Below, piece by piece: positions 1 through 8,839 of a stretch of 16,734 bases of DNA (position 1 is its first letter; each line of letters starts with the position of its first letter). The notes beneath the pieces were generated by a model. That model ran no database searches. It was not told the DNA's origin and saw nothing but the letters and a program-made list of their open reading frames with translations. The position numbers and the translations under genes are program-made. Origin of the DNA: Nitrospirales bacterium (GTDB taxonomy: Bacteria > Nitrospirota > Nitrospiria > Nitrospirales > UBA8639); assembly GCA_013817135.1 (NCBI GenBank), contig JACDDF010000007.1:1-16734 (forward strand), written 5' to 3'.

Positions 1-260
1 CCCGATGGATGAATGCGCTATACACAATGTCGGGCATGCCCCCACCTTTCTCCGTCATCCCCGCCGGTGGTTAGCGGGGATCCATCCGACAGAAAGAGCA
101 GATGGATTCCCGATACAAACCGTCGGGAATGACTCCGATGGATGAATGCCCGATATACAATGTCGGGCATGCCCCCACATTTCTCCGTCATCCCCGCAAG
201 TAGGTAGCGGGGATCCATCCGTAATGAAGAGCAATGGATGCCCAAAATGTCGGGGAGGAC
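1..260. repeat. Cluster of REP-like palindromic repeats in a ~133-bp tandem arrangement
   Basis: Two copies of a unit starting at 2 and 135 (period 133) share the order: ATGCCCGA-type palindrome, then ATCCCCGC-loop-GCGGGGAT. Clear stems are 57-64/74-81, 106-113/123-130 (ATTCCCGA/TCGGGAAT), 146-153/163-170 (ATGCCCGA/TCGGGCAT) and 190-197/207-214. Degenerate versions lie at 13-37 and about 237-256. The loops are 9 nt. The same motifs return at 16206-16314. No convincing gene lies here. They look like dispersed extragenic palindromes downstream of the CBS gene; a role in transcript ends or as a RAYT-mobilised element is possible but not shown. Confidence 0.8.
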
Positions 261-284
261 GGCGGTGGGGATGCGGTTCCCTCT

Positions 285-893
285 CTACACCCACTGATCA
301 AAGTCAGGATGGGCGACCAGGACACGCAGAATATCACTTCTGGTGATCATGCCCACTAAGCCCCCGGCTTCAGACACAATCGGCAATGCACCAATTCGTT
401 CCTCCAGCAACACCCTGGCCATGGCACGAAGCTCCGCGTCCGGCGACGCCACTAAGACCGGGTGACTGACCAGGTTTTGGATGGGAGTGTCGACCTGTTT
501 GGTCGACCGAAACAGATCACGATCGGACAGCATCCCAACCACAGTATCATCCGCTCCCAGAATAGGAATGTGTCGAAATCGTTGGGTATGCACCACCTCC
601 CAGGCTTGAGAAAGCGAGGCCGTGCCAGGAAGCGTGAGAACAGGGGAAGACATGATTTCCCGGGCTAGAATCTTTGCTCGAGTCGATTGGGTAACCGAGT
701 CAACCTGTTCATACAGGCGAGCCTGCAAGGAAGATGAAGGCGCAATCTTGGGATTATCCGCAGGATGATCCTCCTGCCCGACCTTCATCTTACCTATAGC
801 AGAGGCTTTTGAGATTTTTGCGACGTTTCTCTGCCGGACAGCACCCGGCACATAGGGCGACCGCATGCCTCCTGGTTCAAATACGGTGAACAT
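285..893 (-). CDS. Tandem CBS-domain protein
   Basis: This 202-residue soluble protein has a basic, low-complexity N-terminal region (about residues 1-70) and two CBS motifs, at about 78-130 (EIMSSPVLTLPG through GMLSDRDLF) and 137-195 (PVLVASPDAELRAMARVL through GMITRSDIL). The two CBS motifs should form one Bateman module binding an adenine nucleotide such as AMP, ATP or SAM. No catalytic or membrane domain is attached, so it is probably a stand-alone nucleotide sensor. The start ATG at 891-893 is preceded by GGAG about 7 nt upstream. It lies 110 nt downstream of the pentapeptide gene and may be the last gene of the usp-pentapeptide-CBS set. The partner and ligand are unknown. Confidence 0.88.
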   Translation of the reverse strand: MFTVFEPGGMRSPYVPGAVRQRNVAKISKASAIGKMKVGQEDHPADNPKIAPSSSLQARLYEQVDSVTQSTRAKILAREIMSSPVLTLPGTASLSQAWEVVHTQRFRHIPILGADDTVVGMLSDRDLFRSTKQVDTPIQNLVSHPVLVASPDAELRAMARVLLEERIGALPIVSEAGGLVGMITRSDILRVLVAHPDFDQWV

Positions 894-1003
894 TCCGGCG
901 CTCCGTACCGTGTTGTGTGGGTTCAGGACCTATTCGTGTGAATGATCTGTTGAGCACTTTCTTGAAATCCCTAGCTCCCCTTGAGAAGTCGTACTTTGGG
1001 CTT

Positions 1004-2248
1004 TCAGGGCGGACAGGGGGATGGTCCCACCAATCCTTCCGCCAACCGGGTTCGTGCATCAATACACGCCTGATTAAGTTGTGCCTGGTTTAATCCTTGG
1101 GCATACCGGATGGCCACACCCTCCAAACGCGTGCCCTGAAAAGAGACGTGTTCGACATTCGCTCCTCGAAGATCTGCCCCGTACAACTTCGCCTCATCGA
1201 GCTTCGCCCCTTGCAGGTTCGTTCGGAACATCACGGCAAATTCCAGATTGCTCTGCGAAAGATCGGCTTCAACCAGGTTTGCCCACGAGACATCCGCGCC
1301 TTCCAGATTTGCCCCCTGCAAATTCGCTTTGGCGAGATAGGCTTCATCCAATGTTGCCCGCAAGAGATTGCTGTTCATTAAATTCGCCTCAAGCAAGTCG
1401 GCATTCTGGAAACTTGCCCCGGCGCAATTGGCTCCTTCGAGATTGGCTTGAAACAGGACGGCCCTGTCCAAATTCGCTTCACGGAGATTGGCATGGGTCA
1501 GCACGGCCTCATTCAGATTGGCTAATCCCAAATCCGCCCCGGACAAATCGGCCGAACGAAGATCCGCTTCCTGTAAATTGCTCCGGTTCAAATCCGCATC
1601 GATCAGTTTGGCGTTGGCGAGTAACGCTCGTTGGAAATTCGCTTCCCGCCCATCCGCTCGAATTAATGACGCTTCCGCCAGGTTGGCCATTTCCAAATCC
1701 GCCCTCACCAGATAGGCATCCTCTAAATCGGCTCCCCGCAAGATGCCTAAGCGAAAACGGGTTTCTGCAAGATTCGCTTCTCGCAGATCGGCTCCGGCGA
1801 GGTTGGCCTGATTCAAATTGGCTTTCCGCAAATCCGCTAGCCGGAATACCGCGTGGGAGGCCTTGGCTCCTTGCATATCAACCGCGGAAAGCGAGGCTTC
1901 GGTAAGATTCGCTTTGTGGAAATTCACATGAACTAATTTGGCGGCGGTGAATACGGCACGAGTCAGGTTGGCCCCTTGAAAGATGGCGCCGCTCAAATCT
2001 TTTTCCCGGAAATCGACCCCGGCCAGATCGGCCCCGCATAAATCGGCCTGCCCCCCTTTCGGGTCTTGATGATCGGCAAGCCATCGGGCATGGGCGATTA
2101 ACACCTGGGTAAGCGTCTCCTCCGGAACCTGTTTTCCGAGGAATGTCCCATGACAGTCTGGAGAGGTGTCGGCAAGATCAGGGGTCACATCCAGGTGTTT
2201 CCCATAGGCCCCTGTGGACATTAGAATCCACGCTAATACGCATCCCAT
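1004..2248 (-). CDS. Exported pentapeptide-repeat protein
   Basis: A protein of about 414 residues. A short hydrophobic start (LAWILMSTGAYG) looks like a signal peptide, followed by an N-terminal segment with two cysteines and then a long run of A(D/N)LxX pentapeptides from about residue 68 to 385, which should fold as a right-handed quadrilateral beta-helix. The tail (GLNQAQLNQACIDA) is of a kind often seen closing such helices. No enzymatic motif is visible and the function is unknown; gyrase-mimic roles are known for only a few family members. The ATG at 2248 is preferred over TTG at 2251 because the stop of a short upstream frame with a good Shine-Dalgarno overlaps it as TGATG. The signal peptide lacks an obvious basic n-region, so the true start may be further upstream. 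Confidence 0.85.
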   Translation of the reverse strand: MGCVLAWILMSTGAYGKHLDVTPDLADTSPDCHGTFLGKQVPEETLTQVLIAHARWLADHQDPKGGQADLCGADLAGVDFREKDLSGAIFQGANLTRAVFTAAKLVHVNFHKANLTEASLSAVDMQGAKASHAVFRLADLRKANLNQANLAGADLREANLAETRFRLGILRGADLEDAYLVRADLEMANLAEASLIRADGREANFQRALLANAKLIDADLNRSNLQEADLRSADLSGADLGLANLNEAVLTHANLREANLDRAVLFQANLEGANCAGASFQNADLLEANLMNSNLLRATLDEAYLAKANLQGANLEGADVSWANLVEADLSQSNLEFAVMFRTNLQGAKLDEAKLYGADLRGANVEHVSFQGTRLEGVAIRYAQGLNQAQLNQACIDARTRLAEGLVGPSPCPP

Positions 2249-2322
2249 CAACCTTCCACCCCACGCTCCTCCGGTCTTGCAGATTTCACATGCGACCGTC
2301 CTATCTTTTCGATGTACAACAA
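2248..2322 (-). CDS. Candidate 24-residue leader ORF coupled to the pentapeptide gene
   Basis: On the minus strand, AAGGAGG (2335-2329) is followed after 6 nt by TTG (2322-2320). The frame runs 24 codons to TGA (2250-2248), whose last base is the A of the pentapeptide ATG (TGATG). The best Shine-Dalgarno upstream of the pentapeptide gene is therefore placed for this leader and not for the gene itself. The encoded peptide is charged and shows no recognisable motif. An alternative use of the same ribosome site is an in-frame ATT start for a longer pentapeptide preprotein at about 2323. The leader is a hypothesis. Confidence 0.35.
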   Translation of the reverse strand: MLYIEKIGRSHVKSARPEERGVEG

Positions 2323-2422
2323 TATCGCCCTCCTTATTATGATTATGCGGAGTAAAGCCCGATCTTCATCATCTGGATATCCATGAAGACAAGACAGCCC
2401 ATTCGACATTCATACGATTGTG

Positions 2423-3331
2423 TTAATGCCGAACGACCAGCACGGACGAAGGCGCATAGGCGCTCACCCATTCCGAAACACTTCCCATGGTAAATCGTTC
2501 CACACCCGTGAGCCCTTTGGATCCCATGACCACCAATTGCGCATGACATGTTGGAACCGATTCGACGATTTTCTCCCGTGGATTCCCCTGAAGACGTTTT
2601 CCAACCACTTGAAACCCTTCCTTGAGAAACAATTCTCGATATTGGTCAAGGTATTCCTGAGCCTGCTGCCGAAGAGGAGCCACCAGGGCCTTCAATCGAG
2701 ATTTCGGAAAAACCTTCTGGGAGGCATCCGTCAAAATATCGGGCACAACCGACACGAGGTGAAGGGTCACCTCTTCAGAAGATAGCCATTCTTTCACCCG
2801 GTTAGCCGCAAACTTTGATGGCTTGGACCCATCCAGGGCGAGTAAGACGGAGACCGGCGCATCGAGTGGACTCTTGACCGTCAAGACCGAGCAGGGGCCG
2901 TGGGTCAGAACCGTTCTCGAAATACTCCCAAGCAGATATCCCGGAAGATCATTCATTCCGCGTGATCCCACAACCACCAAATCAGGTCGACTTCGCTCAG
3001 CATAGGAAATAATGGAATCGGCGGCATGGCCTTTCACCAAGGCCGTCTTAATTGCCGCAAACGGCTTGGTGGTGGCTTGGCTTAACACCATTTCCATTCG
3101 GTGGGCACAATCCGTCAAGATCTTCTGACCCGCTGCCGCCAGCTTTTGGGAAATATCCTTGGTACATGGCTCATCTTTTTTAGGTCGCTTTCCCCCACCA
3201 CCTCTCAATATCCGTGGATCAACCGCATGCAACAGCACCAACTCTCTTACCGAATGGCGAAACAACTTCCCCACACATTCCAGGGCCCAGAGAGAAAACT
3301 CCGACCCATCAACCGCACACAGGATTTTCAT
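2423..3331 (-). CDS. Two-domain universal stress protein (UspA family)
   Basis: This cytosolic protein of 302 residues has two Usp domains in tandem (about 1-155 and 158-302). Each carries the ATP-binding signature G-x2-G-x9-G-S: G122/G125/G135-S136 in the first domain and G270/G273/G283-S284 in the second. Both halves therefore look competent to bind ATP, unlike UspA proteins that lack the motif. The ATG at 3329-3331 has GAGGAGAT about 7 nt upstream. A -24/-12 sigma-54-like element sits about 75 nt upstream (3406-3422). The neighbours are a pentapeptide protein downstream and a divergent, broken Usp gene upstream. The likely role is in stress, starvation or redox adaptation; the exact function is unknown. 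Confidence 0.92.
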   Translation of the reverse strand: MKILCAVDGSEFSLWALECVGKLFRHSVRELVLLHAVDPRILRGGGGKRPKKDEPCTKDISQKLAAAGQKILTDCAHRMEMVLSQATTKPFAAIKTALVKGHAADSIISYAERSRPDLVVVGSRGMNDLPGYLLGSISRTVLTHGPCSVLTVKSPLDAPVSVLLALDGSKPSKFAANRVKEWLSSEEVTLHLVSVVPDILTDASQKVFPKSRLKALVAPLRQQAQEYLDQYRELFLKEGFQVVGKRLQGNPREKIVESVPTCHAQLVVMGSKGLTGVERFTMGSVSEWVSAYAPSSVLVVRH

Positions 3332-3405
3332 AGTCTGATCTCCTCAATCTCGGTCACAGGACACTTCACACCCCACCATGTTTCTTAATGGTTCACTCTA
3401 CTCCT

Positions 3406-3422
3406 CGCAGGAATCCTGCCAA
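3406..3422 (-). promoter_or_regulatory. Candidate sigma-54 (-24/-12) promoter of the intact usp gene
   Basis: Read on the minus strand this is TTGGCAGGATTCCTGCG. Against the RpoN consensus TTGGCACG-N4-TTGCW it keeps the invariant GG and GC with exactly 10 nt between them, and most other positions. The predicted transcript start is near 3395, giving a leader of about 60 nt before the ATG at 3331. The element also forms an inverted repeat (GCAGGA-A-TCCTGC), so a repressor operator is an alternative. Confidence 0.45.
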
Positions 3423-3657
3423 GTAGAATATTTTTCAGCCAAAATTTTTTGTCCAGAATTTTGAATTTTCATGAAAAAAAACGTAAAGCCGGTAAACTCA
3501 ATACCCCCGCATGCCCTTTTTTGGGACTATTTTCCTTCAGCATACTGTAGCCTTTTTCCTCTTTCTTCGAGAGAACAATATTTTAATTTTTTGTCTTTTC
3601 AACATCCTGGCTTCTCCATTACTGAGTCCGGCTAGAATCTCAGGGAACCAACAGGAT

Positions 3658-3674
3658 CTGGCATTTTCTTTGCT
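3658..3674 (+). promoter_or_regulatory. Candidate sigma-54 (-24/-12) promoter of the broken usp gene
   Basis: The plus strand reads CTGGCATTTTCTTTGCT. It has TGGCA, then TTTGCT, with 10 nt between the invariant GG (3660-3661) and GC (3672-3673), which is a good RpoN match. The predicted start near 3685 is about 50 nt before the ATG at 3736. It mirrors the element on the other strand at 3406-3422. Confidence 0.45.
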
Positions 3675-3735
3675 GAGTTCTCATCCATTATCGAAAATTC
3701 CCACGCTATGACAAACGCACCATGAGGTCAACAAC

Positions 3736-4291
3736 ATGAATGACGGTCTGTTCCAAAAAATTCTGATACCCGTCGATTTTGCTCCCTCCTCACGAGAATC
3801 GTTCCTGGTTGGACTTCGCCTCGCCAGAAATTTTCAATCACAGGTTATTCTCCTTCATGTCATCGACACCAAATCCCTGGATGCCCTGAACGCTCTCGGG
3901 CTCGCGCTCCCTTCGGAGGAGAAAGCCCAAAAAAAAACGATTACACCACCAGGCCCGCCTTCTCGCACGGGGCCTCCTAGCGTTGCCTGAAGCCTAGGGG
4001 TTAAAAATTACGCGTGTACTCAGCGAAGGGAAACCCTTTATGGAAATTGCCCGTATGACACGAACGGAACAAGTCGACCTTGTCGTCATGGGCAGTTATG
4101 GTGGGCAAACGGGAGATATTACCAGAATCTTTTTTGGGAGTACGGCCGAAAAAGTCGTTCGCACAGTAGCTTGTCCAGTGCTATGCGTTCCCCATCCTTA
4201 CCCTAAAATACAATCCGTTACGGATGATGATGCGATCCCCAAACCTGTTAAGTCAAAAACAAAGAGAACGCGTCGCAACCCATCTTCTTGA
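3736..4291 (+). pseudogene. Broken universal stress protein gene (frameshift plus nonsense codon)
   Basis: The first part encodes a normal Usp start (KILIPVDFAPSSRESF, then VILLHVIDTKSLDAL) and runs into a different frame after a nine-A run at 3929-3937, ending at about 3990. Reading with one A fewer restores a plausible Usp helix (HHQARLLARGLLALPEA), which meets an in-frame TAG at 3995-3997 and then continues as ITRVLSEGKPFMEIARMT through the Usp ATP loop (VMGSYGG to FFGSTAEKVV) to the stop at 4291. Two independent lesions make this a pseudogene, originally one Usp domain of about 185 residues with a basic tail. The ATP loop is about two residues longer than the usual G-x2-G-x9-GS. A sequencing error in the A-run could explain the frameshift but not the TAG. 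Confidence 0.85.
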
Positions 4292-4433
4292 TAGGCTTAG
4301 CCATTCATTCGGCCCTGACCTGAAGTCCTTGGATTGTTGAAGGACGATTGCTCTTCTTCAAGGACACAAAATGCTCGGGTACTGCACCAGACCTGCACGC
4401 CGATGAAATTGAGCCTCCTGGAATAAAGACAAG

Positions 4434-5057
4434 ATGGACGAAATCCCCAAAATACTGATTACCCTTGGAGGATTATTTCTGTTGGGGCTGTTCACGGTCC
4501 TGTTAGGACGCCAGACCTTTTTACCACGAGTCACACTGTTACTCCTGAGCGGCTTTGCCATTGGTCCATCGGGGTTTGATGTATTGCCGGACTTTAGAGA
4601 GGACTGGTTTCCGGTGGTCACCAATATCGCCGTATCCATGGTGGGATTTTTAGTCGGCCACCATTTGACGCTTCGATCTCTCAAAAAACGGGGAAAACCG
4701 GTTCTCTGGATTTCTATTGGGGAAGTGGTGGGAGCTGCCACAGCTATGTTCCTTGGCCATATCTTGATGGGGTTTCCTCCAGAAGTCGCTCTTCTTCTGG
4801 CAGGTATTGCTCCTGCGAGCGACCCTGTGGCCATTATTGATGTGATCCGTGTTGATGGGCATAGCTCTTTGCCACAGGCTGGAGTGACGTTGGGCATGGC
4901 ACTTCTGGCCAGCCAACACTTGCCCGAACTTAAGGAAGTGATTCTTCCGGTTGCGATAGGGTCAACCATCGTCTTCGAACTTATTGGACCCGTCATGACC
5001 AGGAAAGCCCTTATCAAAGTCGGGGAAGGGCAGACGCACAATGGAATGGGGACCTGA
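4434..5057 (+). pseudogene. Cation/proton antiporter with a large in-frame internal deletion
   Basis: The 207-residue frame begins like a CPA-type (Kef/NhaP-like) Na+(K+)/H+ antiporter, with several hydrophobic segments, VGFLVGHHLTLRSLKKRG and the helix GIAPASDPVAIIDVIR at about residues 126-141. It then jumps at residues 143-146 (near 4860-4870) directly to the family's C-terminal part, LPQAGVTLGMALLASQ and IVFELIGPVMTRKALIKVGE. Family members are usually about 400 residues, so roughly the middle half is missing, including the helix with the second ion-binding acidic pair. The join is in frame with no stop. It is probably inactive in transport; a small membrane protein with another role cannot be excluded. 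The ribosome site is weak (GGA, about 11 nt away). Confidence 0.75.
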
Positions 5058-6751
<1,694 letters not shown>

Positions 6752-6788
6752 GCGAACCCACAGTCCAACCCGAAACCGGAAATCAACC

Positions 6789-7190
6789 ATGCAACCGGCG
6801 CTCATGACCTTGAAAATTCTTCTGCCGTTCAGGATCTTCGCCGAGCACGCGGTGACGCGTATCGTCGCAGAGACCCGTGAGGGCGCGTTTGGCATTTTGC
6901 CTCAACGGCTTGACTGCGTGGCAGCACTCGAGCCGGGAATTCTGATCTACCAAAGAAAAGGGGAAGAAGAGATGTACGTGGCACTCGATGAAGGGGTGCT
7001 GGTCAAAAGCGGCCCCAACGTTCTGGTCTCCGTGCGCAACGCCATTGCCGGAACCGACCTCCACCAATTGCGCGATGCCGTGGAACGTGAATTTCTGACT
7101 CTGGACGAACACGAGCAAAGCCTCCGCTCGGTGATGGCCAAGCTTGAAAGTAGCTTTGTGCGCCGCTTCGCGGATTTTCGCCATGACTGA
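6789..7190 (+). CDS. atpC: N-ATPase F1 subunit epsilon
   Basis: This 133-residue protein has the epsilon beta-sandwich (LKILLPFRIFAEHAVTRIVA, then GAFGILPQRLDCVAAL, then the YVALDEGVLVKSG strand) and a short C-terminal helical part rich in charge. It belongs to the central stalk with gamma and normally modulates hydrolysis. The start at 6789 is 37 nt after atpD, with a weak GGAA upstream; a second ATG at 6804 (MTLKILLPF) is possible. The frame remains open upstream, inside the atpD tail, but no better start is seen there. It overlaps atpQ by 8 nt. Placement directly after beta fits the N-ATPase order. Confidence 0.93.
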   Translation: MQPALMTLKILLPFRIFAEHAVTRIVAETREGAFGILPQRLDCVAALEPGILIYQRKGEEEMYVALDEGVLVKSGPNVLVSVRNAIAGTDLHQLRDAVEREFLTLDEHEQSLRSVMAKLESSFVRRFADFRHD

Positions 7191-7521
7191 GGACCCGGAA
7201 GAGAAGCCTCTCAGGGAAGAGACGACCTTAGCCCGACAGGTCGGCACGAAGGCTGCGCGCAAACTCAAGGCGCAACGTCACACGACGCGGACCATCTGGT
7301 TTGGGTTGGGGATGATGGGGCTGATCGGTTGGTCTGTGGCGATTCCAACGCTACTTGGTGCGTCGCTCGGTCTCTGGCTGGACAAACATTATCCCGGACC
7401 GCATTCATGGACGCTCACCCTGCTCTTCATCGGCCTGATCATCGGATGCGTGAATGCGTGGCATTGGGTGACCAGGGAAGACCAGGAAATACGAGCGGAA
7501 CAGGAGAATCACGATGAATGA
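7183..7521 (+). CDS. atpQ: N-ATPase accessory membrane protein AtpQ (AtpI-like)
   Basis: This small membrane protein of 112 residues has a basic, charged N-terminus (1-36), a first transmembrane hairpin segment with GWSVAIPTLLGASLGLWLD (about 48-66), and a second helix (about 75-94) followed by an acidic tail. The P-x-L-x-G-x3-G-x-WLD pattern is the AtpI/AtpQ signature; related proteins assist c-ring assembly, and magnesium transport has been suggested. It overlaps atpC by 8 nt at the start and atpR by 8 nt at the end, so the three are probably translationally coupled. Identification rests on this motif plus the operon position. Confidence 0.88.
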   Translation: MTEDPEEKPLREETTLARQVGTKAARKLKAQRHTTRTIWFGLGMMGLIGWSVAIPTLLGASLGLWLDKHYPGPHSWTLTLLFIGLIIGCVNAWHWVTREDQEIRAEQENHDE

Positions 7522-7825
7522 AATTTTGAGTCTGATGCCGGCGCTGGTTGCAGGCGTATTGCTCGGCGCGATGTTCTTCGGGGGCCTGTGGTGGACAGTC
7601 CTGAAAGGCATGGCATCCACACGGCCGGCCCTATGGTTCTTCGGTAGCCTGCTGCTACGAACGAGCACGACCATGGCTGGATTCTATATAATCTCGGACG
7701 GCCATTGGGAGAAGCTCCTGATCTGCCTCTTGGGATTCACGGTAGCGCGTCCCATCGTGACGCGACTCACACGCTCAAATGAAAAACCAACCCGCCTGGC
7801 AGAGGAGACCGGCCATGCGCCTTAG
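7514..7825 (+). CDS. atpR: N-ATPase accessory membrane protein AtpR
   Basis: This 103-residue protein has three predicted transmembrane helices (about 7-30, 39-60, 67-85) and a short polar tail. Two arginines lie in or at the edge of hydrophobic segments: R49 in LLLRTSTTM and R79 in FTVARPIV. In the literature on N-ATPases such AtpR arginines are proposed to face the c-subunit carboxylate during ring assembly or as an ion barrier. AGGAG lies 7 nt before the ATG. It overlaps atpQ by 8 nt and atpB by 11 nt. AtpR is specific to N-ATPase operons, which makes it one of the best markers for the class. Confidence 0.88.
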   Translation: MNEILSLMPALVAGVLLGAMFFGGLWWTVLKGMASTRPALWFFGSLLLRTSTTMAGFYIISDGHWEKLLICLLGFTVARPIVTRLTRSNEKPTRLAEETGHAP

Positions 7826-8513
7826 CCCGGACGACATCATTTTCTGGCAATACGGGTTCATCAAACTGAATGCCACAATTGTGTTCACGTGGGCAGTGAT
7901 GCTCGTGCTGGCCGTCGGATCGACAGTCATTACACGCCACCTGTCCACGGGGTTGAAACGTTCCCGCTGGCAGAATCTTCTGGAAATCGTCGTGACCGCC
8001 ATCCAGGGACAAATTGAAGAGGTCGGCCTGAGTCAGCCGCACAAGTATCTCAGCTTTCTGGGGACAATCTTTCTGTTCGTCGCCACAGCCAGCCTCTGTA
8101 CGATCATTCCCGGTTACGAGCCGCCGACAGGTTCCCTCTCAACCACGGTGGCACTCGCGTTGTGCGTGTTTGTCGCCGTACCGCTCTTCGGCATCGAGGA
8201 GCAAGGAGTCGGCGGGTATCTCAAGTCCTACCTGAAACCGACTGTCATCATGCTGCCGTTTAACATTATCAGCGAACTCTCCCGCACCTTGGCCCTGGCC
8301 GTCCGCCTGTTCGGCAACATGATGAGCGGAGCCATGATTGTCGGGATTCTGCTGACCATCACGCCCTTCATCTTCCCGATCGTCATGAGTCTGCTCGGTC
8401 TGCTCACCGGTATGGTGCAGGCCTATATCTTCAGTATCCTGGCCACGGTCTACATTGCGGCGGCAATACGAACACGTCAACGTGAACCTCAACCCGAACC
8501 TGGAGGGAAATAG
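7815..8513 (+). CDS. atpB: N-ATPase Fo subunit a
   Basis: The 232-residue stator channel subunit has five or six hydrophobic helices. The essential arginine of the a/c interface is R164 in ALAVRLFGNMMSG, and the last helix carries Q202 in GMVQAYIFSILATVYI. The N-terminus is shorter than in E. coli subunit a. The ATG at 7815 is chosen because GAGGAG lies 7 nt upstream; the open frame begins slightly earlier, within atpR. It overlaps atpR by 11 nt and is followed after 40 nt by atpE. Ion flow between cytoplasm and periplasm passes along this subunit. Confidence 0.95.
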   Translation: MRLSPDDIIFWQYGFIKLNATIVFTWAVMLVLAVGSTVITRHLSTGLKRSRWQNLLEIVVTAIQGQIEEVGLSQPHKYLSFLGTIFLFVATASLCTIIPGYEPPTGSLSTTVALALCVFVAVPLFGIEEQGVGGYLKSYLKPTVIMLPFNIISELSRTLALAVRLFGNMMSGAMIVGILLTITPFIFPIVMSLLGLLTGMVQAYIFSILATVYIAAAIRTRQREPQPEPGGK

Positions 8514-8553
8514 TGACACACAGGCCACAACAATTAAAGGCAAAGGAGACTCT

Positions 8554-8835
8554 ATGGACAGCATGACTCTCATCGCGGTGGCATCAATTGTCACGGCCGG
8601 CTTCACCACGGGCATCGGCTGCCTTGGGCCGGCGCTGGGGGAAGGAAGAGCGGTTTCAACGGCGCTGACTTCGCTGGCCCAGCAACCCGATGCCTCAAAC
8701 ACGATAACCCGAACGCTGTTTGTGGGCCTGGCGATGATCGAGTCCACCGCCATTTACTGTTTCGTGGTCTCGATGATTCTGGTCTTCGCCAACCCGTTCT
8801 GGAACCACGTCCTCGCCCAGGCCACAGGAAAATGA
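8554..8835 (+). CDS. atpE: N-ATPase Fo subunit c (rotor ring)
   Basis: This 93-residue helical hairpin is somewhat longer than typical c subunits because of a C-terminal extension after NPFW. The polar loop is AQQPDA (42-47). The ion-carrying carboxylate is E63 in AMIESTAIY. S64, T65 and Y68 match the E-S-T-x-x-Y pattern of Na+-type rings such as Ilyobacter. At the position of the Ilyobacter Q32 ligand there is a second glutamate, E30, in LGEGRA. Two carboxylates per subunit are typical of N-ATPases, and ion choice cannot be read safely from sequence. AAAGGAG lies before the ATG at 8554; earlier in-frame codons fall in the atpB end and are rejected. Confidence 0.95.
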   Translation: MDSMTLIAVASIVTAGFTTGIGCLGPALGEGRAVSTALTSLAQQPDASNTITRTLFVGLAMIESTAIYCFVVSMILVFANPFWNHVLAQATGK

Positions 8836-8839
8836 AACG

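Larger units (their letters stand above)
3332..3735. promoter_or_regulatory. AT-rich divergent intergenic region between two usp genes
   Basis: About 400 bp without a convincing gene separates the divergent starts of the intact and the broken usp genes. It is clearly more AT-rich than its surroundings (many A and T runs between 3430 and 3600) and contains the palindrome TTTTCATGAAAA at 3466-3477 next to two GAATTTT repeats (3456-3462, 3463-3469). Each flank holds a sigma-54-like promoter, so the middle could house enhancer-binding or IHF sites. No known activator consensus such as the NtrC site was recognised. Confidence 0.5.

Noticed and set aside
1..260. CRISPR array
   Set aside because: Only two ~133-bp units with conserved sequence between palindromes, no short regular repeats with unique spacers, and no cas genes.
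1081..1905. Long plus-strand open frame of 274 codons opposite the pentapeptide gene
   Set aside because: It is a shadow of the pentapeptide repeats: it has odd proline/arginine-rich composition, no ribosome site, and the opposite strand gives a clear protein family.
2347..2362. Minus-strand GG-N10-GC upstream of the pentapeptide gene
   Set aside because: It lacks the T before GG and the CA/TT neighbours, so it is below a believable RpoN match.
3511..3711. Open frame of 66 codons in the usp-usp intergenic region
   Set aside because: AT-rich, phenylalanine/leucine-rich, without a ribosome site, and it covers the candidate sigma-54 promoter.
8139..8753. Minus-strand open frame across atpB-atpE
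   Set aside because: It spans two conserved genes and their spacer and has low-complexity charged composition; it is a coding shadow.
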